Shown piece by piece: positions 55,632-62,710 of a stretch of DNA of 64,000 nt (its first letter is position 1; every line of letters begins with the position of its first letter). Under the pieces are notes generated by a model. It was not told the DNA's origin and did no database searches. It saw only the letters and a list, made by a program, of their open reading frames with translations. Position numbers and translations under genes: made by a program. The stretch is taken from positions 1 to 64,000 of the forward strand of contig DATKPE010000008.1 of NCBI GenBank assembly GCA_035524335.1. Reading direction: 5' to 3'. The stretch comes from DATKPE01 sp035524335 (lineage in GTDB: Bacteria; Bacteroidota; Ignavibacteria; UBA10030; SZUA-254).

Positions 55632-55702
55632 ACGTTGATATTTATCATCGTTTTATTTTAGCATTAATCATCGTTTTTTGCCTTTCCGCCATTGTATCTT
55701 TG
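55632..55702 (+). promoter_or_regulatory. FNR-box promoter 2 (upstream of DoxX)
   Basis: ACGTTGAT-ATTT-ATCATCGT (55,632-55,651) matches promoter 1 closely, with TTGAT-N4-ATCAT. GCATT..TCATCGTTTTT follows at the same offset (29 bp from the box start). A TATCTTTG (55,695-55,702) matches the Bacteroidota -7 element TAnnTTTG, again with centres 57 bp apart. The DoxX start is 79 bp downstream. Confidence 0.78.
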
Positions 55703-55780
55703 TACAGTTAAACGAGTCGAACCGCAGTAAATGTGCACTGCTGGTATTCTGTTAAAAGATAAAGAATGGAGCTAATAAAT

Positions 55781-56212
55781 ATGAAGTACGCAGCGTTGTA
55801 CGGAAGGATCTTCTACTCAGGATTTTTTGTCTTATCGGGCCTAGGCCATTTTTCATACAAGACGATTGGCTATGCTGCCTCCCAAGGAGTGCCGTTCCCT
55901 TCAATTCTGGTTCCCGTCTTCGGGATCATGGCAATCGTGGGAGGATTCAGCGTCGCGCTCGGGTTCAAGGCCAAATATGGCGCCTGGATCCTCGCGATCT
56001 TTCTGGTACCTGTTACAATTTTTATGCACAACTTCTGGTCCATTCCAGATTACAACGGCATTCAGCAGGCGATGTTCATGAAGAACGTGTCATTAATGGG
56101 TGGTGCGCTTCTCATTGCATACTTCGGGCCCGGCCCCCTGAGCCTTGACTCCGCCCACCGGTTCCGGCAAAACTTTGCATTCATGCGAAAACATGCTGTG
56201 CGGGTTGAATGA
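55781..56212 (+). CDS. DoxX-family membrane protein, CatD-like
   Basis: This 143-residue protein starts at the ATG at 55,781 (GGAG upstream; a 5-residue longer reading exists). It has four membrane segments, and LYGRIFYSGFFVLSGLGHFS and GGFSVALGFKAKYGAWILAI are typical DoxX. In Bacillus, CatD is the DoxX protein encoded beside CatE. It is first in an operon with a second DoxX gene, tolC, and the devCA-B genes, under FNR-box promoter 2. A decayed copy of it lies at 61,029. Confidence 0.86.
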   Translation: MKYAALYGRIFYSGFFVLSGLGHFSYKTIGYAASQGVPFPSILVPVFGIMAIVGGFSVALGFKAKYGAWILAIFLVPVTIFMHNFWSIPDYNGIQQAMFMKNVSLMGGALLIAYFGPGPLSLDSAHRFRQNFAFMRKHAVRVE

Positions 56213-56290
56213 ATCAAAACATGATACTGATCCCTCTCAGAGAATTGAACTTCACAGAACTACTTCGTCGTTTACACAGGAGAAACTTTT

Positions 56291-56770
56291 ATGTCATATG
56301 AATGGACTAAAAAAGATTTCAAGGTTATACGATCATCGAAAACGCTGAATATCATGCTTTGGATCGCACAATTCCTATTAGGAATTTTCTTTCTCATGGG
56401 TGGTGCTTACGTTTTGTTCCAACCCGTTGGGGCGTTAGCGAATAAGATGTCATTCGTGAACTACTACTCAGCGCCGATGGTAAAGTTCATTGCACTCAGC
56501 GAGATGTTAGGAGCAATCGGCTTAATTCTCCCGTCGTTGCTGAGAATCAAGCCATCACTGACACCTGCAGCCGCAGTAGGTTTAGCAATCATTATGGTCC
56601 TTGCGACGAACTATCACTTTACCCACGGCGAGGCATTTGCTACGCCAATGACCATCATTTTGGGGGTCATTGCATTATTCATTGCATGGGGAAGATGGAA
56701 ATTATCTCCGATTCTATCCAAGATGCGTACTACTTCCGCCGTGACACGAGAAGAGGGCTTCGGGCTATGA
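56291..56770 (+). CDS. Second DoxX-like membrane protein
   Basis: This 159-residue protein has four hydrophobic segments and DoxX-like features, for example LNIMLWIAQFLLGIFFLMGG and MVKFIALSEMLGAIGLILP. It is only distantly similar to the preceding DoxX protein, not a recent duplicate. It lies 78 bp downstream of the first DoxX gene, and its stop overlaps the tolC start by 4 bp, so it is in the same operon as the exporter genes. Confidence 0.82.
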   Translation: MSYEWTKKDFKVIRSSKTLNIMLWIAQFLLGIFFLMGGAYVLFQPVGALANKMSFVNYYSAPMVKFIALSEMLGAIGLILPSLLRIKPSLTPAAAVGLAIIMVLATNYHFTHGEAFATPMTIILGVIALFIAWGRWKLSPILSKMRTTSAVTREEGFGL

Positions 56771-58152
56771 ACGTTACTATTATCAGCGCAAGCAAGATGA
56801 GTACTAAGACACAAACAATGCCGACACCATTATGGTACCTCAGAATAATAATGCCACTGGCTCTTATTGTTCTTTCGCTTACTTCATCACCTGCTTTCGC
56901 CCAACAATCGCTTGAGACGTTCCTTCGTCACGCAAAGGAATACAACTTCGATAATCGCGAAGCGCAAACGTTGGTGAAGCAGAGAATGCATGAGGCGACT
57001 CAAGCGTGGGCGCATCTTCTGCCGTCGCTCTCCATACAGGCCGATTACATTCGAAATCAATATCTCGGTGCTGCAGATATACCCACGGGAGAGCCAGCAA
57101 CAGGTGGTATTCTGCCTACGCGCCAAGTCATCATTACACCCAGCGATCAGCGGGATGTAAGTCTTTCAGCTACCCTTCCGTTAGTCAATTTCTCAACATG
57201 GGCAGATATTGGTACCGCCACAGCTAACCGCGATGCTCAGCAGGCTCGTCTCGCTGCCACGGAATTAGACGTGGAGAAAACTGTGGCACAGACATACTAT
57301 CAGTTCGTCGGTGCCAGAGAGGTCGCACGGGCTGCTCGCCGCACGCTGACTGCCGCTGAAGATAACGTGCGCTACATTGATACCCGCGCCAAGGCTGGCC
57401 TAGCATTGGATTTGGACTCGAAACGGGCGCTCGCGGAGGTGGAACGCGATCGTCAGGCGATCGAGGACGCAGACTATTCAGTGACCACATTACGCCGTTC
57501 GCTTGAAACCCTCACCGGAATTCGTGTTGAGGAAGACTCGACTTCAATTCCACTTGAATTTCCTAAAGACACTCTTTACAACGACACAACACTCAACAAC
57601 TGGTTACAGAGTTTGGATACGTTGCCATCCGTCCAAGCAGCACTGTATGATCAACACGCAGCAAATCATACAGCTTCGAGTTCCGAGGCTGCGCTTTACC
57701 CCTCCCTATCGTTGCAGTTTGCTGAAACATTTACGAACGCCACCGGATTTGGAGAATCCCCCTACTACTCGGTTAAACTGCTCGCGTCCTGGAAAATCGA
57801 CTTTAGCAGTTCTAAATCGGCTGACGCCCAAAAAGCCGCCGCTGAGGCTAGTACAGTACGCTATGAACGTGAACGCTCGGCAGTGGCTGACGCTTTGTTC
57901 AACGATTGGCACTCGGTGCGAACGCAAATCGCTAAAAGCCGTGCGGCAGGCAGTTCGCTCATTGCTTCTCGCTCTGCCCTTGCTGTTGCAAGAGAGAAGT
58001 ATGGTTCGGGCAACGCCACATTTCTCGAGGTGGTACAGGCAGAGCGCGATGCGTTTTCTGCCGAGGTCACCGACATCCAGGCACATGAGGATCTTGCCTC
58101 GGCGTGGGCGATTCTCCGGTTGAGTGCCGGTCAATCTTTGGTGAAGCCATGA
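56767..58152 (+). CDS. TolC-family outer-membrane efflux protein
   Basis: This protein of about 461 residues starts at 56,767 (overlapping the DoxX stop) or 30 bases later, with signal peptide LALIVLSLTSSPAFAQ. It has two repeats of an outer-membrane-efflux domain with long helices, including SLSATLPLVNFSTWADIGTA in the first and YSVKLLASWKIDFSSSKSAD in the second. It forms the outer-membrane channel of a tripartite pump. The order tolC-devC-devA-devB with overlapping ends makes its partners clear. Confidence 0.9.
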   Translation: MNVTIISASKMSTKTQTMPTPLWYLRIIMPLALIVLSLTSSPAFAQQSLETFLRHAKEYNFDNREAQTLVKQRMHEATQAWAHLLPSLSIQADYIRNQYLGAADIPTGEPATGGILPTRQVIITPSDQRDVSLSATLPLVNFSTWADIGTATANRDAQQARLAATELDVEKTVAQTYYQFVGAREVARAARRTLTAAEDNVRYIDTRAKAGLALDLDSKRALAEVERDRQAIEDADYSVTTLRRSLETLTGIRVEEDSTSIPLEFPKDTLYNDTTLNNWLQSLDTLPSVQAALYDQHAANHTASSSEAALYPSLSLQFAETFTNATGFGESPYYSVKLLASWKIDFSSSKSADAQKAAAEASTVRYERERSAVADALFNDWHSVRTQIAKSRAAGSSLIASRSALAVAREKYGSGNATFLEVVQAERDAFSAEVTDIQAHEDLASAWAILRLSAGQSLVKP

Positions 58153-59354
58153 CAAACACACTTTTACATACTGAGACTCAAGCAGCTGGAGACAGACCCT
58201 CACGCTCACCTGTGCGATTTCTCCGAATGCGCACGATGACCCGCGTTGCAATGCGCATGATATTTCATGATAGGTTGAAGTTTGCAGGAACACTATTTGG
58301 TGTCATCTTTGCGGTCGTTCTCACCAACCAGCAATTAGGTGTGTTTCTGGGATTACTGTCTAAAAACACCATGTTCATCGACAATGCTGGGGCAGAGTTG
58401 TGGATTGTGCCTGCTTCGACGAAAACCTTGCAGGCGGGAAAGCCACTACCAATGTCAGCGCTCTATACTGCACGCACAATACCAGGCGTCGCATGGGCGG
58501 AGCCTCTTCTGTTCGGTGGAGCGACAATTTCGCTACCGGCTGGCGGAAGCGAACCGTTGACTCTGATTGGGACAACCGCAGCCCATTGGCGTGGCGGACC
58601 CTGGAATGTCGTTGCAGGGACAGTCGACGCTCTTCGCACACCCGAGACTATGTTCTTTGAGGACTCGGAGCGGGACAAGTTGGGCGGTCTAAATATTGGA
58701 AGTGTGCGCGAAGTGAACGGCCATCGTACTATCGCGGCGGGATTCACCTGGGGATTGCTACCTTTTGGACCATCCTACGCATTCACTGAATACGACAACG
58801 CCCGTGTTCTCATGGGAACACCCTCCGACGAAACCAGCTTTGTTCTCATTGGAGTCGCTCCGGGTGCAAATGTCGATTCAGTGGAGCAGGCATTGGCAGC
58901 AAGTATTCACGGGAATCAAGTACTCAGCACTAGTGAGTTTCGCAGCCTCGTCTTGAACTATCTCCTGACGCAGACAGGGATCGGTACCACGACCGGCTCC
59001 TCAACGATTATGGGGCTGCTCATTGGATTGATCATTGTTTCCTTGTCGATGTTCTCTGGGGTCGTAGATAACATCCGCGAGTTCGGCACATTGAAAGCGA
59101 TAGGTTGTCGCAATCGTGATCTCGCATTTGTGTTACTGCTCCAAGCCACGGTTTATGCGATGATCGGATCGGTAATAGGCCTGCGATTGGTATCATTGAT
59201 GTCAGATGCGATACGCTCTCCAAAGCTAGCACTTGTTTTGCCCTGGCAAGTGTTTGCTGCCACACCATTCGCGATGGCTTTCCTTTGCGGTGTGGCATCT
59301 TTGCTTGCCCTCAAACGTATTCGAAAAGTTGAACCTGGAATGGTGTTCCGATGA
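58149..59354 (+). CDS. ABC transporter permease, DevC/MacB-like (FtsX fold)
   Basis: This 401-residue protein starts at 58,149 with a 4-bp overlap to tolC. It has an N-terminal helix (about 45-65), a periplasmic MacB-core-like domain and three C-terminal helices (SSTIMGLLIGLIIVSLSMFS and others). The segment FIDNAGAELWIVPASTKTL resembles DevC-type permeases of cyanobacterial exporters. The stop overlaps the ATPase start. It works with the ATPase, adaptor and TolC to export a small amphipathic molecule; the substrate is unknown. Confidence 0.9.
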   Translation: MTNTLLHTETQAAGDRPSRSPVRFLRMRTMTRVAMRMIFHDRLKFAGTLFGVIFAVVLTNQQLGVFLGLLSKNTMFIDNAGAELWIVPASTKTLQAGKPLPMSALYTARTIPGVAWAEPLLFGGATISLPAGGSEPLTLIGTTAAHWRGGPWNVVAGTVDALRTPETMFFEDSERDKLGGLNIGSVREVNGHRTIAAGFTWGLLPFGPSYAFTEYDNARVLMGTPSDETSFVLIGVAPGANVDSVEQALAASIHGNQVLSTSEFRSLVLNYLLTQTGIGTTTGSSTIMGLLIGLIIVSLSMFSGVVDNIREFGTLKAIGCRNRDLAFVLLLQATVYAMIGSVIGLRLVSLMSDAIRSPKLALVLPWQVFAATPFAMAFLCGVASLLALKRIRKVEPGMVFR

Positions 59355-60046
59355 AAAATTTGCTAAACAATGGACGTGCCGTGAACGTGCGCGGCCTAAA
59401 CAAAATATACGGATCTGGCGCTGTTGCATTTCAAGCATTAAAAGACGTCGACTTTCACGCAGATGTCGGTGAGTTCCTCATGCTCTCCGGTCCTTCGGGC
59501 AGCGGAAAAACTACGCTGCTGTCAATTCTTGGCTGCGTTCTTCGACCGACATCCGGAGAGGTGTTCCTATTCGATCGAGATATCGCCCCTGCGCGCGAAG
59601 ATGAAATGCCATCTTTGCGAATCAACCTGATCGGGTTTGTGTTCCAAGGTTTCAATCTTATTGCATCACTTAGCGCAAGTGAGAACATAGCATTGGTACT
59701 GCAATTACGAGGTTGGCAACCAAAGGAGGCAAGGCGCGAAGCAATGAAACTACTCACGGACGTGGGGATCCCGGAAAAAGGCAATTCACTGCCACGCGAT
59801 CTTTCTGGCGGGCAGCGTCAGCGAGTAGCTATTGCACGCGCGATGGCCGGTCGTCCCCCACTCATACTCGCCGATGAGCCTACTGCAAATCTTGACGGAC
59901 ATACTGGCTTGCAAGTCACCACCATGCTCAAAGAACTTGCTCGCGTGCACGGCTCTACCGTAGTTGTAGTCACACACGATAACCGCATCTTTCACCTGGC
60001 AGATCGTCTCGTGCATATTGAGGACGGTCGCATTAGAAAGGAATAA
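59351..60046 (+). CDS. ABC transporter ATP-binding protein, DevA/LolD-like
   Basis: This 231-residue ATPase has Walker A GPSGSGKTTLLSILG, signature LSGGQRQRVAIARA, Walker B LILADEPTANLDG and H-loop VVVTHDNRI. Sequence and length fit the LolD/MacB/DevA group. It overlaps the permease gene by 4 bp and precedes the adaptor by 2 bp. It drives the exporter. Confidence 0.95.
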   Translation: MKNLLNNGRAVNVRGLNKIYGSGAVAFQALKDVDFHADVGEFLMLSGPSGSGKTTLLSILGCVLRPTSGEVFLFDRDIAPAREDEMPSLRINLIGFVFQGFNLIASLSASENIALVLQLRGWQPKEARREAMKLLTDVGIPEKGNSLPRDLSGGQRQRVAIARAMAGRPPLILADEPTANLDGHTGLQVTTMLKELARVHGSTVVVVTHDNRIFHLADRLVHIEDGRIRKE

Positions 60047-60048
60047 TT

Positions 60049-60981
60049 ATGAAACTCAAAACCGTTTTACCATATGTGGGTGCACTCGTTGGCGCACTGA
60101 CAATATTCTTCACCGTCCGGTCCGTCCTCAGTGGACCTTCTACTACGCCTCGGAAGGAGGATGAACTCGTCGCCAAGCGAACCAGTACATTGGCTGGCGC
60201 CAGCGACGAACGGGTCGTGATACCGAGCGAAGGATTGGTTGCTGGGAACGCTGTCGTCGAGCCGCGTGATCGTGAGACGAAGGTGGCAGCCGCGGTTCCC
60301 GGGCGGATACAAAGAATTGCAGTGCGGGAAGGCGAGAGAGTGACGAAAGGGGCTCTTCTCGTTCAGCTCGAGGATTCACCCAATAGGGCTGCACTGCTGG
60401 CGGCTGAGGCGGATTTAGCTTCGGCGCAAGCGCGGGCGAAACTCTCTGCCGAGTCATTTGAGCGGATCGCTCAGGCAGCAAGAGGTGCTGCCGCCACATC
60501 GGACGATCTCGACAAGGCAATGAGACAGGCGGAAAGTGACAGCCTTAGTGTCGAGGCGTATCGAGCCCGCCGCGACCAAGCTAGAGCAAATCTTGAACAA
60601 CTGGCAGTACGCGCCCCGATCGACGGCGAAATCCTTCAGGTGAAGTACCGGGCGGGGGAATATGAAACTCCAGGAGGCGATCCCCTTGTGGTCATGGGAG
60701 ACGTGAGCGCTTTGCGGGTTCGGGTTGACGTCGATGAGCGTGACATCGGTCAAATCGCGATCGGTGACTCCGCCTTCGTCGTCGCCGACGCCTTCCGTGA
60801 CACGAAGTTCACCGGGAAAGTGGTAGAGATTGGGCGGCGCATGGGTCGCAAGAATATTCGTACTGATGATCCGACAGAACGCATTGATACGAAAATCATA
60901 GAGACAGTGATCGAGCTGGATCAAGCAAACGGACTCGTGCCCGGTCTGCTCGTAACCGGATATATCAAGCCTGCGAAATAA
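60049..60981 (+). CDS. HlyD/RND-family periplasmic adaptor, DevB-like
   Basis: This 310-residue membrane-fusion protein has an N-terminal anchor (about 8-26). A lipoyl/biotinyl domain is seen twice around the hairpin (AAAVPGRIQRIAVREGERVT and APIDGEILQVKYRAGEY). Between them is an alpha-hairpin of charged, likely coiled-coil helices. The barrel domain follows (RVRVDVDERDIGQIAIGDSA). It bridges the ABC permease and TolC. It ends the exporter operon. The order (TolC, permease, ATPase, adaptor) is not that of cyanobacterial devBCA. Confidence 0.92.
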   Translation: MKLKTVLPYVGALVGALTIFFTVRSVLSGPSTTPRKEDELVAKRTSTLAGASDERVVIPSEGLVAGNAVVEPRDRETKVAAAVPGRIQRIAVREGERVTKGALLVQLEDSPNRAALLAAEADLASAQARAKLSAESFERIAQAARGAAATSDDLDKAMRQAESDSLSVEAYRARRDQARANLEQLAVRAPIDGEILQVKYRAGEYETPGGDPLVVMGDVSALRVRVDVDERDIGQIAIGDSAFVVADAFRDTKFTGKVVEIGRRMGRKNIRTDDPTERIDTKIIETVIELDQANGLVPGLLVTGYIKPAK

Positions 60982-61028
60982 TTCAGGCAAATTAAATTGA
61001 AGAATTAAAATAGAAAGTACCCGTTTGT

Positions 61029-61329
61029 ATGAAGTACGCGTTATTGTGTTGAAAAATCTTTTTCTCAGCAATCTTCATCTTGTCAGTTCTCGAACATTTT
61101 TCGAATCGGACAATTTACTATGCAACATAGCAAGGCGTACCCCTTCATTCAGAATTTGTCCCCCTTGCAGGAATTATGACGATCTTAGGATGCCTTAGTA
61201 TTGCCATCGGATACAAGGCTCACTGTGGGGCTTGCATACTCTGGTACTTTATCTTCGAAAAGCATTCTGATTGAAGATCCTGTCGGAAACAAAATGATCT
61301 TAACAGCTGACAACCGACAATTGAAATAG
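61029..61329 (+). pseudogene. Chimeric relic: DoxX 5' part joined to VOC 3' end
   Basis: From 61,029 the reading MKYALLC, stop, KIFFSAIFILSVLEHFSN and the later LSIAIGYKAHCGACILW matches the intact DoxX protein at 55,781 (MKYAALYGRIFYSGFFVLSG; GFSVALGFKAKYGAWIL), with two stops. From about 61,255 the frame SILIEDPVGNKMILTADNRQ matches the C-terminus of the VOC protein (YLVDDPAGNKIILSLNN). This fuses a DoxX start to a VOC end, so a lost doxX-VOC pair once stood here. The segment is non-functional. Confidence 0.82.
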
Positions 61330-61383
61330 AGGGAAACGGATTGTATAATTTATCTAATCAATAACGTGGGAAAGGATTTCGTA

Positions 61384-61902
61384 ATGCGCGAATCAATTCT
61401 GAAAGCTGTTTCCCTAGGAGGATTGAGTCAAAGCAGCCTCTCGCGGACTGGAAAAAGACGCGTCTCCCGCTTTCTCTTGTCATTGACGTTGTTTATGGTG
61501 CTGGCATTCCAACCGGCTCCGGACATGAAAGGTGCCTTGATTGTTCATGTCGCAGGGCTAAGAAATTCAAATGGCCAAATAATATTCTCTCTCTATAACC
61601 GCAAGGATGGATTCCCAGGTGACAGTTCAAAGACTTTTCGATATGCCACTTCCGGAATAATCTCAGACAGTTGCATGGTGACATTTGAGAACCTGCCGTT
61701 TGGACAATATGCCCTTTTCTGTTTTCACGATGAAAACAGCGACAAGAAGTTCGACAGAACTTGGTATGGAAAACCTACAGAAGGTGTTGCGTTCTCGAAT
61801 AACGTTCACGGGAGCATATTAGGTTCTCCGTCCTTTGAAGATGCGAAGTTCGACTTTAGAAGCCGAGAGGATAGCTTGAAACTAACAATCAGTTATTTTT
61901 AA
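61384..61902 (+). CDS. DUF2141-family protein
   Basis: This protein of about 172 residues starts at the ATG at 61,384, with AGGA upstream. A single hydrophobic segment (about 30-46, LLSLTLFMVLAF) suggests export. The DUF2141 signature is clear: VHVAGLRNSNGQIIFSLYNR, PFGQYALFCFHDENSDKKFD and the GVAFSNNV segment, where the ligand-like acidic loop DENSDKKFD could bind calcium. Function unknown in the family. It is the last intact gene before the third HTH relic. Confidence 0.82.
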   Translation: MRESILKAVSLGGLSQSSLSRTGKRRVSRFLLSLTLFMVLAFQPAPDMKGALIVHVAGLRNSNGQIIFSLYNRKDGFPGDSSKTFRYATSGIISDSCMVTFENLPFGQYALFCFHDENSDKKFDRTWYGKPTEGVAFSNNVHGSILGSPSFEDAKFDFRSREDSLKLTISYF

Positions 61903-62089
61903 AACGAAATAAGGGATACCAAGTTTTGAGCAAAAACAAAGAGCGGCAGATTTAACGCCTGAGATAAATTGATCGGACCTGAAATGAATAACGTAAGCCG
62001 CAATAGAAATGTGAGAATGCGTTGTGCCATTTCTTTCATGAATCTTCGGTTTGTAGCTGAACTTGCCCTCCTCATCTTGTTCTAATGAT

Positions 62090-62525
62090 TCACATCAAGT
62101 CTAGCCCTTCAAGACGCTCAGTCATTTTCATTGAAGGTATCTTTTGACCTCCCTCCCACCTCGCCAGCGTCCCAGGATCAATACCCAATTCCATCGCCAA
62201 GTTCCTCAGGCTCAATCCTTTCTGAATTCTATACTGCTTGATCTTCTCTCCAAGGGTGGTTGCGTTGCTTTTTACCGGATCGTAGCCAAGAAATTTGATA
62301 ATCCTTGGGCAAGAGGTACAATCTTGGGCTGGTTCGGTTCTTTTCCCAGTTGGTAACGGTCGAGGTGGTTGCATTGACTAACGCTGCCACGTCCTTCTGA
62401 TGAATTCCGAGATCTAGCCTCCGCTTCCTAATATGATCCCCCAGAGTCACGAAGTCCTCAGGATATCCTGGATTGCGAGGTTTTTGGGTCTTGAGGGTCA
62501 CGTAGCAAAAGGGCAACGCAACCAT
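62090..62525 (-). pseudogene. Two-HTH (XRE-type) regulator gene, copy C, frameshifted
   Basis: The first domain starts at 62,525 (MVALPFCYVTLKTQKPRNPG, LGDHIRKRRLDLGIHQKDVA, VTNWEKNRT) and keeps the key tryptophan. The frame is lost near 62,305, and the second domain (IKFLGYDPV, TLGEKIKQYRIQKGLSLRNL, GTLARWEGG) continues in another frame. A one-base change would restore a complete 140-residue protein. It is the least decayed copy in residues, and it abuts the comM fragment at its start codon. Confidence 0.82.
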
Positions 62526-62626
62526 GCCCCTGCGGCTACTTTATCGATCCGGGGCGGGAATGCAGTTGTGCACCGACGCAGATACAAAAGTACATGGCCC
62601 GCATCTCCGCTCCCCTGCTGGGCAGA
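62522..62626 (+). pseudogene. Fragment of a second comM gene
   Basis: Reading from 62,522, PCPCGYFIDPGRECSCAPTQ, then IQKYMARISAPLLGR, matches the conserved cysteine-rich segment of ComM (intact copy: PCFCGNFTDPSKECTCTP, IQKYMAKISGPLLDR). It diverges from the intact copy in DNA and has the canonical NPCPCG-like form, so it is not a recent duplicate. The reading continues for 19 unrelated codons to a stop. No other part of the gene is present. Confidence 0.88.
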
Positions 62627-62710
62627 TTAGAAGACAAAATCAAATTAATAATTAAAAAATTGTTATGGCGTCAAATCATGATTTGATGGGCCCGAATAGA
62701 ATCCCTCGCG

